The translations under genes and the position numbers were made by a program. Positions 10,601-19,449 of a stretch of DNA of 64,000 bases are shown piece after piece. Position 1 is the first letter of the stretch. Each line of letters starts with the position of its first letter. Under the pieces are notes generated by a model. The model saw only the letters and a list, made by a program, of their open reading frames with translations. It was not told where the DNA came from and did no database searches. Source of the stretch: Durusdinium trenchii (Eukaryota > Sar > Dinophyceae > Suessiales > Symbiodiniaceae); contig CAXAMN010000026.1 in NCBI GenBank assembly GCA_963970005.1, forward strand, positions 195,994-259,993, read 5' to 3'.

Positions 10601-11743
10601 GGAGATCTGGTTACCTTTGATTTTGTCGATACGAGGAACATCCTTGATCAAGGGATCAGTACTGATCGAGAGATCTTCGTCATTCGTGACAGGTACACAG
10701 GCGTCATATGGGCCTATCCGTCGAAAGAGAGGTTTACCAAGGACGTGGTCAATGCAATAAACCACTTCAAAGGATTGAAGAAGATCAAGATTGCTTATGC
10801 CGACAAAGCCCCAGAGTTTGAGACGGCTATGAAGCAGCTGAAGATCCCATTCGATCACTCTCTACCGAATCATCCTCAGAACAATTCTCTGGCGGAGAGG
10901 AACAAACAGTTCATCATGATGACAACCGCAACTTGTCTCTTGGAAGCGGGGTTACCGCCATGTTTCTGGAGCTATGCAGTAGAATGCGTCAGTCATCTTT
11001 TGAACATTGAGGAAGGAGAGGATGGAGTGAGCCCTTGGTACAAGCTACATGGAAAAGAGTTCCATGGAGAGAAGATTCCCTTTGGTGCAAAGGTCTTCTT
11101 CATGCCGAGCAGTCAAGGAAGGATTGAGCAGAAGCACAAGTTTGATCCCAAGGGAATCCCAGGTATTTTCGCCGGATATGAGATCAAGCCCGGGATGAAC
11201 TGGTCGAGACAATACAGAGTGTGGAGTCTTGAAACTTTTGCACATCAAAGCCTTGCATTTGATGCCAATCGCCCTATCAGAAAGCTACTCACACCACAGC
11301 TCACAGAGACCCTGGTATTCCTCGCTCCCATCGAATTCCCGTTGAAGGAAGGATACGAGAAGATCAACAACACGTTGGAAGGCATGAAGATCCGTGACAG
11401 GAGAGATGGAGAGCCAGAGGTCGGAGATCCTAGTCAAATGATTGACTATGGAGATTACGAACCAACTGAGCCCGGTATGGATTTTGAGGAGCTTGCGGAA
11501 AGGGAGATTAGGGATGAGGACGACGAAGACGCCATTGGAGATCATGAAGCAGATGATGAAGAACGAGATGATCCGGTGATGATGATGATCCAAAACCTGA
11601 TGGCGGTCACTCCAAAATATTGTCCAAACCTGCCAAGGCGAAGGTACCACCTTCGACCGGCAGGGAAGATCACCCGCCAGTTGGAGATCCTTCAATGGAA
11701 CACATGTCCGTGGGAAAGGCAAGTGATGGTATCATCTACTTGA
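7616..11743 (+). CDS. Element A ORF2: Gag core with CCCH fingers, aspartic protease and integrase
   Basis: This 1375-codon frame continues the coiled coil, then has the Gag core (from about 8100, starting near INVPSWPRI). Two CCCH fingers of form C-x7-C-x5-C-x3-H follow at 9029-9085 and 9143-9199, replacing the CCHC knuckle usual in copia Gag. A Lys/Pro-rich linker follows. The protease active site DTG is at 9797-9805 (FIMDTGCG). The integrase zinc module (H-x3-H then C-x2-C) lies at 10487-10536. The catalytic Asp, Asp and Glu are at 10619-10621, 10802-10804 and 10895-10897, with 30 residues between the last two. The end of the frame, after a GAT run near 11570-11590, loses similarity to element B, which continues in the -1 frame. 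Confidence 0.9.
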   Translation: MMRAPMFGDDGAEIQQKIRELENALLESQKETKNVIMENAKLKAEARMAPIVSRYSKRPSSRDRGLPTHASEEDEIRNAKEEAKHYKDGYNEMTESRDEMYKWYAETHNEYAEEREKSIELSEANKSLRDKISEAEASSSSHLAPATSTIMKVSRKEESKINVPSWPRINDLGLWKANLIQSIIIAANDSDQEPWIDWIKEAMDDPDPDKFVDSGDQRFHSIDAKLGLALTKVVMDAKDDGSGVAMKLRTRINAKGRTSSLIKGREVLALILMNFKTTSNVEVLYTSMHLYQLEYQGDKNLSLFFHTWDEILAGMKPVDVPSDETLRDLLWRKIRNSNLMAYDISAYNSMNDDDAKKTYKHLRDMIRRHIERQTEDRMILEKEKAVKNVANIFQNLKPGGPAPKLKAAPADPKKKPKGQQEQVVSEDAAAVKPKPNPKKHPEDKNKKGKGKGKGDGKDRSRSPSTDKKKIPCKYFVKGNCTMGKDCPFSHKKPRSPSRGSSVGKNDKPVCWMWIRGTCDKGKDCKFYHDPKASPKKGISAPADSGDDRPKPKAKPKPKPKAKPGAPAIDGELFMDESEDEGIAASAKAREGGAKVSFDEETCEIMLNEAIYSVRNKWKVVERKPLRPDIKRYDEKELTCYTRKEQIRFEEKVAEARGILMVPYTEIKRVRIPVGPKGDLAVTMSFDEDDGLVFHHKVIPHVCEGKKDHADTKTLSIPAKGSRTKFIMDTGCGYDLISKGRAKKLGLEVRESDQSMSFYTANGVTSTKGVADIHFDEFDSTYSPFVLDESPSVLSVGKKCMEEGYTFIWPACGNPYMVSPNYKKIMLEVEGNIPYIVKGSDFCTPTDDTRAEMIARFTLGEDEADYQSTFINCDVDPQGIMCDDDDLPVIEPPKVKRRKRNKKFKASPGEEDEVGSDVAGDSEPEADDDDADDIEVDIVDGASRMVRRGTLKADARKIEHLLTHRYKNPYCESCIRAKMKHFKTHRGAFKRKLKAFGDLVTFDFVDTRNILDQGISTDREIFVIRDRYTGVIWAYPSKERFTKDVVNAINHFKGLKKIKIAYADKAPEFETAMKQLKIPFDHSLPNHPQNNSLAERNKQFIMMTTATCLLEAGLPPCFWSYAVECVSHLLNIEEGEDGVSPWYKLHGKEFHGEKIPFGAKVFFMPSSQGRIEQKHKFDPKGIPGIFAGYEIKPGMNWSRQYRVWSLETFAHQSLAFDANRPIRKLLTPQLTETLVFLAPIEFPLKEGYEKINNTLEGMKIRDRRDGEPEVGDPSQMIDYGDYEPTEPGMDFEELAEREIRDEDDEDAIGDHEADDEERDDPVMMMIQNLMAVTPKYCPNLPRRRYHLRPAGKITRQLEILQWNTCPWERQVMVSST

Positions 11744-14700
11744 ATGATGATGGTGAGACCGTGAAACTGGACAGAAAAGGGAATCCATATAAGGTTGGAT
11801 CAGACGGAAGAAGGTTCTTCAGGTCATCACCGAGACCAAGATCAAAATATACTCCAGAAGAATGGAAAGCGTTGTCTCTATCTGATAGAGCTATCGCTGA
11901 GAAGAAAGAAGCTCTCGAGAAAGAAAAGATGAAAGAGAGAGAGAGTAAAGGTGCGGGATCCAGCAAGGACAAAAGGAAGAAGAAAAAGAAGGAGGACAAG
12001 GATGATGATCCTAAGGACGTATCGCCCAACATCTTCATCGATCTGAAGAAAGATCGGACACTGATCACCGATGACGATGACATGGGGGGCTATAGTCCAT
12101 CTTCAGCATCTACACTTTCCACAGAACTCCCAAGCGACGACGATTACTTAGTCGAACGGGAGGAATGGACGAGTGTGGAGAATGGGTTCGGCCCACGTGC
12201 TACTTGGGATCCACTCAATATCATTGATGTCAACAGTGGAGAAATCCTCAATGATATGGCAGTAGCATATGCAATGCCAACGGAATCCAATAGATGCACA
12301 ACCGAAGATTTCACAAAGAACTTGAAAGATCATCACTTGTCATTTCCGTCAATGCCCTGCATCAACTCGATCTCCAAACATCGAGAAAGATACACATATG
12401 CCGACACAATGAACCCGATGAGTGCTTATCGGAACCTGTTCAATGCAGCAGTCTCCAGACCTGTTAGTCGAGCAGAAATGCTGAAGAATCCCAAGGCCAA
12501 AGCCTCAATGAGAAAAGAATGGTTGGGACTTCATGAGCAAGGAGTGTTCGACTTCTCTGTGATTCGGGAGTATCACGACGTAAAACAAGAAGCGCTCACT
12601 CTGAAGCAGGTCGTGCACTTTGCAAGGGTCCATGGCATCATTGTGGAAAAGAACTACCAGTTGCCAATGAGTGATGAGAGACGAAAATTTAAGGGAAGAG
12701 GAGTATTGCTAGGAAACAAAGTGAAGAATCAGAATTGGGAAGCAGCTTTCTTTCAGGACTTGGGCAATTCACCAGCGTCCTTTGAATCTTCTAGATGGGC
12801 AGATTTCTATGGATGTGTTCCCGGACATTCGGTCAAGCTCGCTGATGCGATTCAGGCATACATTCAGGCTTCTCTTACGGGACCGCCCTGTTGGGTCGAG
12901 TTACCGTCAGACGCGTGGCCAGATGATGTTGATGTATCAAAGTATCATCGACCAGTGGTACGCCTCCTCAAAGCCTTGTATGGACATCCGGACGCAGGTA
13001 CAATGTGGGAGAAGCACTGCGATACGCAGGTGCGCCAACTTGGCTTCAAGCCAATTGGTGATGAATGGCCATCAATGTATTTTCATGAAGGCCTGAAACT
13101 TCTTCTCGTTATATATGTGGACGACCTGAAACTTGCCGGACCAACCGAGAACATGACCAAAGGATGGTCTATGCTACGAACGAAACTCAGGATTGAGCCC
13201 GAGACTGATCTTGGACTTTATCTCGGCTGCATGCTCACACGAGGAGAGTCCAAACTCCACGATGGAACAGTAGTCAACACCGTCTCATACAACATGGAAG
13301 GATTGTTGAAACTGTCCGTCGAGAAGTATTTAGACATTGTCGGTCATGATACAAAATTGAAGAAGGTCACGACACCAAGCGTCCCAGAAGAAACCAAATC
13401 TCATCCCGCACGAGCACCCGCTCCAGGGAAAGAGGCCGTTACGTGTCCATGGTGTGCTAACACCTTTGACCCCAAGTATTCTGGTAAGTTGCATTCCAAG
13501 TCCGAATCTGACGTCACTCCGGACGATGGAAACCGTGGTTCTTTGGCGCCACATGCAGCGAGTATACTCATGAAGTTGTTGTACGCTGCCAGAATTGCTC
13601 GATTCGATCTATTGAGATCAATCAACATGCTGGCCAGGAATGTGAATAAATGGACCAGCAATGATGATGCTCGTTTGCATCATCTCATGTGCTATGTCAA
13701 CAGCACTCTAGACAAGCGCATGATTGGATGGGTTGGCGATCCGATCGCAACTCTCTCAGTCGGAATCTTCGCTGACGCTGATTTTGCTGGTTGCGGTGAG
13801 ACCCTTCGTTCCACGTCGGGCTCTCACATGCACGTACAAGGTAAGCATACACGATTTCCCATTGCTGGAGGGAGCAAACGTCAAGGATGTATCAGCCATT
13901 CAACACCTGAAGCAGAAATAGTCGCGGCGGATTCCACTCTCCGCAACTTTGGGATACCCTCCATCGGCCTCTGGCAAACGCTCTCGGGCAAAGCTCCTGA
14001 AATATTGTTCCATGATGATAATCAAGGTATGATTGGAGTTGCCAGAACCGGGAAGAATCCCACCATGCGTCATCTTGAACGCACTCATGGGATATCCATT
14101 GTCTCATTGCATGAACATTTTCAACAGGACCATTTCGTACTGCTCTACGAGATCTCCCACAAGATGTGTGCAGATATCCATACAAAGGCCTTTCGGACTC
14201 CACTTGCGTGGCGCCGGGCTTGTATGTTGATCAACCTTCTTGACCCAGAGGATTTGAGCTCCAAAGAGTTGGCTGACATGGTCTCTCCATCAGTCGATCA
14301 TAAGAAAATCGATCATCAAATCTTTCAGACTAAGACGGATGACATTCCTAATTTCCCATACACTCAGACTCCGGTCTTGCCTCGTGCAGTCTTTGTAAAA
14401 GGAATGACAGGAAAAGAAGGTGTCCAGGATCTCCCCAATGGAGATTGCATCTATGTCGTCAAAGTCCCAGTCTACTATCGTCGCTTCCCACCGGGTCGCT
14501 ACATACCGTCAGACACGTGTCGGAGTACATGGGTCCTTGTTAATGGTTCCTGGAATTGTGTGGAACGAGAAGCTACGCCACTGCAGCAAGCCTTGCGCTT
14601 TGATCATTGGGTCGAACGTGCATGCTTCCTGTATCATGCCTCCAAGGCATCCTCATCTCCAGAGGCGGGCGCCTGCTTATCTCAATCCCCGTTCCTGGCC

Positions 14701-17700
14701 TTAGCCAATGTTCCTTGGGCTCCAGACGCTGTGCTACAGTTTTCTATTGCCTCCTTGTCGACTGATACAGCTTTGCTCCAGCCACAAGAGGTTCCTCTCA
14801 ACAATTGTCATCCTGCCACCCTTCGTGTGATCAACACGCTTTTACGTCTTGTTCATGGGGGGAGTGGGGGGCAGGACGGTGCATCAATTCGCGCTTTCGG
14901 TGCGGTGCAAGACCATTTTGTGCGCCTGGATTCGAAGGGGAAAAACCCAAAAACAAATAAAAATTACCGAGATGAATGGCGACGCGATGGCGACACACTC
15001 ACCCGAGTGCATAATGCGCCGAGAACACAAGAGTTTGTCCCTAGTGAAGACTCACACTGTCCTGTCCGGCTGTCGGATTTGTCTGATTATCGTAGGACTG
15101 AGAAGTACTACAAGAGCGGTAAGGACACAAAAGTTGATTCCTGGCGTTTCAAGGGTAATTCCGTAGGTAAGGACGATCCATGGATAGGAAATACAACATT
15201 CCTGATCGTTTCCAACGGTCACGGACACAGCCCACAACATGAAACGACAGACAACAGCAATAACAAGCAAAAGGGCGATGTCACGGCGATTGCAACAGGC
15301 ATACAAGCGTGGGGGATGAACACCATTGCCCACGAGCACATGTTCATTGCACAAACAGCAAAATATGTTGCAAGTGACACACCTCCGGGAAGAAAACCCG
15401 TGTTGCATTTGGTCTTACAAAGGAGATCAGGACGGTCACACAAATATCAGTTCGAACTCCATCAGCAAGACGTCAAGGGTCCTCAAGATATCTTTGATAG
15501 ATGCATCATGCTACAAGAGCTCGAAAGAAATGTCCCATGTTTAGTCCTCATGTGTGCTGAAGAACAGAATTGGTTTACCTTTCTCCAGACTTGTTTGAAG
15601 AAGCAGTTCATGAACATCGTGACAATCACAGAGGACGACGATGCCTGCTCTGCTTATGGCATCAATAAAGTGAAAGCATGTGTCCGGTCCAGTCTTGATT
15701 GTGTCTTCTTTGCGGGTCCTTGCACTGGTGGTTCTGCATGGAATCGCTTGAATAGGACTGTAAGTATAAAGGCCGAAATGCAGATTGAGAAACATCAAGA
15801 GTTGTATTGGTCATTGTGGAATTGCTTTGCCCATGCACTTGACCATGTATTCGCAATAGGAGCATGTGCGCTTACTGAGCTACCTAGAGGTTGCGAGTAT
15901 TGGAGAGATGATAGAATGACAACTCTGATAGAAGGCACGGAATCACACGTACATGACTTCGACGGATGTATGTATGGCCTCGCAACTCATTATGGTCATA
16001 GAAATATACCCATTAAGAAGCCGTGGAGGATTGTGTCGTGGGGGGTGCAGTTTCAAAGTTTGATGAAGAAGTGTGATCATAAACATCAGCATGCACCTTG
16101 TGCCGGAAGAGAAACGAGAGTAACTCAATTGTATACTCTTAGAATTGCGCAGCATATGATAGAGACTTTGAACAAACGTGCATTGTCATTGTGGAAGAAG
16201 CAGCATGTGACCAGCCGTGCTCCTGTGCTTTACGATTGGTCGCGATCGCCGCATCCTTCCATGTTAAACGGTAACCCATGTTCAGAAGTCAATATCAATA
16301 AAAGATTTGACAAGATCATTCAGTCGGTTCACGATTCTAAGAAGAAGAAATTCACTTGTGAAAACAACCATGACACTCATGATTCATGCGCCAGTGTCAT
16401 TACCTTTCACAATCATCTTGAGCAAGATTTTGAGATCAACCAAGCTAGCCATTTTGGTGCCGGCGTGATCCAGCAATTTGCCAAGAAGAAGTTCGCTGAG
16501 TTCCATCCAATCACTGTTGGGCTGTCACCGGCAACCCTACCACAAAGGGGGAACTCATTAGCATTCGTGAGCCATTCCTGGAGATTGACAACATCCCTAC
16601 ATCGTGGAGATTGTGTAGTCAACATGTTCCGTTCTACTGTTTATGGGGCCACAGGGAGGAGCATGGCCTCAGCCAAGAAGCTGAAAGAACACCTCCAGAA
16701 ATTGGATAACAGACGAGGGGAGAGTCCTACACTTGTTCCTAGACAGTTCGTTGAAGACATGGACCCAGGACAAGCTCTGCAACTGGCAGAGAAGTGGATG
16801 GAGAGAGGGGTACCACCCGTCTACTCTATCAGCGCTTGTTATTGTGCCGTTGAAGCCAAGGGTGGAACCATCCAAGAGCGCCTCGTGAGATCCCTCAGAG
16901 TGTTGCTCAGCAAGTATGACCCAGAGACGGACGACGGCAAGGAGGTAACAAGGGTATTCTTTGCTGGAATAAAGAGGGTGATCGGCATCGTCAAGAGTCA
17001 AGAGCGACAGGTACGACCAGAACACATACCTCTTGGGCCGCCACCTCCTCCTAATCCGGAGCACTTTCCCTATGAGGCGTTTGCATCCAATGATGTTTGG
17101 GACAGGTTGGAATTATTTGCAGACAATCTCTTGGCTTTATTCATGCCGGAACCCTTCAACCAAGAAGCACCAGTCAAAGGAATGTTGGCAGACCTGAATG
17201 AGAAGGTCGCCAAACGAGGCATGAAAGGTATCAATTCCACTGCGATGTCAAAAGACTCACTTCTAGACATCACGAGGGACGGGTACTTCTATGATTCCAT
17301 GAATGATCTGCATCACAGGATACCCATTGAAGGTCGTAGCAGCAATTACATGGCAATGACCGGCGAACATTGGGAACGCAGCTGCAGATACATCAGCTTG
17401 GCGGGTGCGTCATTGGGATTTGCATTGAGGTTTCACAACAAGAATCATCCCGAAGATCTCACATCTTTGACTGACCTCATTCAGATCATTGCAAAAGGGC
17501 AATCGGGAGGAACCTTGGAGAGATGTGCCGCAATCAACAATTTCCAGTGCATCCAAGCGTTGTATCAATGCATTCATAGGCATGTCATTGAGCACTCTGC
17601 CATTTCCCTCAGATCTGAAACGAATGCGCAGATGCTCGCTGCATTCCAGCATTTGAAAGAATGGTTTCCAGAGGTGAAACCGGATGTGTGGACAGCAGGT

Positions 17701-19449
17701 TACAATGTTCTTGGTGCTGAACTAGGAGTCCATCGAGACCTTCTCGCAAGGGACACATCGATCAGTATCTTGAATCAGTACATTGCAGAGCTCCATTTAT
17801 CCGAAGCCAACCTGGATGAAGAACCAGATCTGGAGACCTTGGGCAAGCCAAAGGAGAAGATCTACTTAACCTTCGAGAATCCCTCAATCGGACCACCCAA
17901 TCTGAAAGATTTCAGTGCGGTGGAACCTCAATGGTTGTGTCAATTTCGGATCCATCATGCCAAGAACAAAGGGCTTAGTCAGGATGAAATCACCAAACAG
18001 ATGAGGGAGGAAGCAAGAAAGGCAAGAGATCAAAGTGGAGCACCAAAGAATCGTGATGACTATACCCAGACTTTTGGAGGAAAAGGAAGTTCGGTACCAC
18101 CGGGCGGTCCTTACACTTCATCTAGTTCAGGTCCTAGGCCACCTTGGGAAAGGAACAATGAACAATGGGATCCTTGGTCATCCGATGTACCTCATGGAGC
18201 GTATGATGTTCCACGACCTCCACCGAAAGCTCCGCCAAAGTGCAAACCCATGCCGAAGCCGAAACAGCCTGCACAGCCAAAAGAATGGTTTGTCACGCTT
18301 CCTCCTGAAGGTGTGACGACTATCGGGTGCAACGGTATGGACTACCTTGGCAAACCCATCATATTCAATCTCTGGACTTATCGAAGCAGTACCACTGCTT
18401 ACGCTACAGCTCCGTTTGCTGGTCCTCGTACAGCCGAGCCAGGAAGAGATTGGAGACAGTATGTGAGAAGGCTCACGTATTATGTCGGGGTGACTTTGGG
18501 TGGAAATTATAGATCGAGTTCATCAATGGGGCTTCAACCTCTCACCGATTCTCATTTGAGGACAAAAGTGAACGAGAGCGATGGCTTTTGGACAAAGCTC
18601 TATGTTGAGATGGTTGAAGAGTTCGATCTGACAAGTTGTTTTCAGTATCCCTCAGCAAGGGCCATGGTACTTATCTTGAAGTTGAACGATGTGCCAGAGG
18701 AGGCCGCATATCACATCAAGTTCCTTTCACCCAAAGTTGGGCGCCACACCGAGGAGAAGGACAAGGTGATGATTGACGGGGATACAGGAGTCATGGATGT
18801 TGATCATTTGAGTGGCCAGATTAGAGGAGTCGGTACCGGACACACCATTCTTGTGACAGACCTTGACTATGCGACTAGAGCAAGTTCGTCAAAGAAAATC
18901 ACGACGATGCAGTACGGTATCCGAACTGAGATGGCATTCGAAAATTGCTGTGTATTCCAAGTTCAGGGAGAAAGGCATCAAGACATCCTGGATACTCTTG
19001 ATAGAGTAGTCGTTTTCTTGGAAGAACATGGACAAGATCAGGGGGACGGTACAACCGTCCACATCTGGCTGTGTCTTCATTGTATGTTTCCGAACGGCAG
19101 CACACTGAGGTTGACCGAGGCGACATTCAAAGAGTTCTCAAGGAAGTTGGCTGAGAAGGTCCATTCGATCGGACAGCTCCTGACTACTCCAGTATTAGTG
19201 AACATCCAGCCAGATTCAAAGTTCTTCGGGCCAGCAAGATATGATCACAGTCACATTGTCACCGACATTGTAGACCAAGTGAGACGAAGTGGTGCCTTGG
19301 CCACCAAATCGTCACGTGCCTGGAAAGCTATGTACTCAGTTGCAGGTGCTCCCAGTGCGAACTATATCACAGGCGGCGACAAGAACAAGATTTGGGCTGT
19401 GATGGAGAAACAACTCACGAGAAAAGGGTCATCCTATTGTGTTCAATGA
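11620..19449 (+). CDS. Element A ORF3: reverse transcriptase-RNase H with a long C-terminal extension
   Basis: The frame is open from about 11566 and has no obvious ATG; 11620 is a TTG, so entry is probably from ORF2. Similarity to B begins near IIYLNDDGE. The reverse transcriptase carries YVDD at 13114-13125. RNase H follows, with ADADFAG, EAE, DDNQ and ADIHTKAF (to about 14190). Beyond this are about 1750 extra residues. They include a cytosine-methyltransferase-like domain (about 15530-16120), helical regions, a basic Pro-rich linker near 18060-18290, and an alpha/beta-like region (about 18830-19300). A lone CxxC lies between the polymerase and RNase H. The stop overlaps the ATG of ORF4 as ATGA. 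This polyprotein makes the cDNA; the extension's role is unknown. Confidence 0.88.
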   Translation: MSKPAKAKVPPSTGREDHPPVGDPSMEHMSVGKASDGIIYLNDDGETVKLDRKGNPYKVGSDGRRFFRSSPRPRSKYTPEEWKALSLSDRAIAEKKEALEKEKMKERESKGAGSSKDKRKKKKKEDKDDDPKDVSPNIFIDLKKDRTLITDDDDMGGYSPSSASTLSTELPSDDDYLVEREEWTSVENGFGPRATWDPLNIIDVNSGEILNDMAVAYAMPTESNRCTTEDFTKNLKDHHLSFPSMPCINSISKHRERYTYADTMNPMSAYRNLFNAAVSRPVSRAEMLKNPKAKASMRKEWLGLHEQGVFDFSVIREYHDVKQEALTLKQVVHFARVHGIIVEKNYQLPMSDERRKFKGRGVLLGNKVKNQNWEAAFFQDLGNSPASFESSRWADFYGCVPGHSVKLADAIQAYIQASLTGPPCWVELPSDAWPDDVDVSKYHRPVVRLLKALYGHPDAGTMWEKHCDTQVRQLGFKPIGDEWPSMYFHEGLKLLLVIYVDDLKLAGPTENMTKGWSMLRTKLRIEPETDLGLYLGCMLTRGESKLHDGTVVNTVSYNMEGLLKLSVEKYLDIVGHDTKLKKVTTPSVPEETKSHPARAPAPGKEAVTCPWCANTFDPKYSGKLHSKSESDVTPDDGNRGSLAPHAASILMKLLYAARIARFDLLRSINMLARNVNKWTSNDDARLHHLMCYVNSTLDKRMIGWVGDPIATLSVGIFADADFAGCGETLRSTSGSHMHVQGKHTRFPIAGGSKRQGCISHSTPEAEIVAADSTLRNFGIPSIGLWQTLSGKAPEILFHDDNQGMIGVARTGKNPTMRHLERTHGISIVSLHEHFQQDHFVLLYEISHKMCADIHTKAFRTPLAWRRACMLINLLDPEDLSSKELADMVSPSVDHKKIDHQIFQTKTDDIPNFPYTQTPVLPRAVFVKGMTGKEGVQDLPNGDCIYVVKVPVYYRRFPPGRYIPSDTCRSTWVLVNGSWNCVEREATPLQQALRFDHWVERACFLYHASKASSSPEAGACLSQSPFLALANVPWAPDAVLQFSIASLSTDTALLQPQEVPLNNCHPATLRVINTLLRLVHGGSGGQDGASIRAFGAVQDHFVRLDSKGKNPKTNKNYRDEWRRDGDTLTRVHNAPRTQEFVPSEDSHCPVRLSDLSDYRRTEKYYKSGKDTKVDSWRFKGNSVGKDDPWIGNTTFLIVSNGHGHSPQHETTDNSNNKQKGDVTAIATGIQAWGMNTIAHEHMFIAQTAKYVASDTPPGRKPVLHLVLQRRSGRSHKYQFELHQQDVKGPQDIFDRCIMLQELERNVPCLVLMCAEEQNWFTFLQTCLKKQFMNIVTITEDDDACSAYGINKVKACVRSSLDCVFFAGPCTGGSAWNRLNRTVSIKAEMQIEKHQELYWSLWNCFAHALDHVFAIGACALTELPRGCEYWRDDRMTTLIEGTESHVHDFDGCMYGLATHYGHRNIPIKKPWRIVSWGVQFQSLMKKCDHKHQHAPCAGRETRVTQLYTLRIAQHMIETLNKRALSLWKKQHVTSRAPVLYDWSRSPHPSMLNGNPCSEVNINKRFDKIIQSVHDSKKKKFTCENNHDTHDSCASVITFHNHLEQDFEINQASHFGAGVIQQFAKKKFAEFHPITVGLSPATLPQRGNSLAFVSHSWRLTTSLHRGDCVVNMFRSTVYGATGRSMASAKKLKEHLQKLDNRRGESPTLVPRQFVEDMDPGQALQLAEKWMERGVPPVYSISACYCAVEAKGGTIQERLVRSLRVLLSKYDPETDDGKEVTRVFFAGIKRVIGIVKSQERQVRPEHIPLGPPPPPNPEHFPYEAFASNDVWDRLELFADNLLALFMPEPFNQEAPVKGMLADLNEKVAKRGMKGINSTAMSKDSLLDITRDGYFYDSMNDLHHRIPIEGRSSNYMAMTGEHWERSCRYISLAGASLGFALRFHNKNHPEDLTSLTDLIQIIAKGQSGGTLERCAAINNFQCIQALYQCIHRHVIEHSAISLRSETNAQMLAAFQHLKEWFPEVKPDVWTAGYNVLGAELGVHRDLLARDTSISILNQYIAELHLSEANLDEEPDLETLGKPKEKIYLTFENPSIGPPNLKDFSAVEPQWLCQFRIHHAKNKGLSQDEITKQMREEARKARDQSGAPKNRDDYTQTFGGKGSSVPPGGPYTSSSSGPRPPWERNNEQWDPWSSDVPHGAYDVPRPPPKAPPKCKPMPKPKQPAQPKEWFVTLPPEGVTTIGCNGMDYLGKPIIFNLWTYRSSTTAYATAPFAGPRTAEPGRDWRQYVRRLTYYVGVTLGGNYRSSSSMGLQPLTDSHLRTKVNESDGFWTKLYVEMVEEFDLTSCFQYPSARAMVLILKLNDVPEEAAYHIKFLSPKVGRHTEEKDKVMIDGDTGVMDVDHLSGQIRGVGTGHTILVTDLDYATRASSSKKITTMQYGIRTEMAFENCCVFQVQGERHQDILDTLDRVVVFLEEHGQDQGDGTTVHIWLCLHCMFPNGSTLRLTEATFKEFSRKLAEKVHSIGQLLTTPVLVNIQPDSKFFGPARYDHSHIVTDIVDQVRRSGALATKSSRAWKAMYSVAGAPSANYITGGDKNKIWAVMEKQLTRKGSSYCVQ
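15530..16120 (+). other. Degenerate cytosine-methyltransferase-like domain in element A ORF3
   Basis: The region contains FFAGPCTGGSAW, resembling the Pro-Cys motif IV of C5-cytosine methyltransferases. ELPRGCEYW follows about 50 residues later, in the place of the motif VI Glu, and then DGCMYGL and a C-x3-H-x-H-x3-C cluster. Element B has the same blocks at 36650-37220. No clear S-adenosylmethionine-binding motif was seen upstream, so it may be catalytically dead. The assignment rests on short motifs. Confidence 0.35.
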
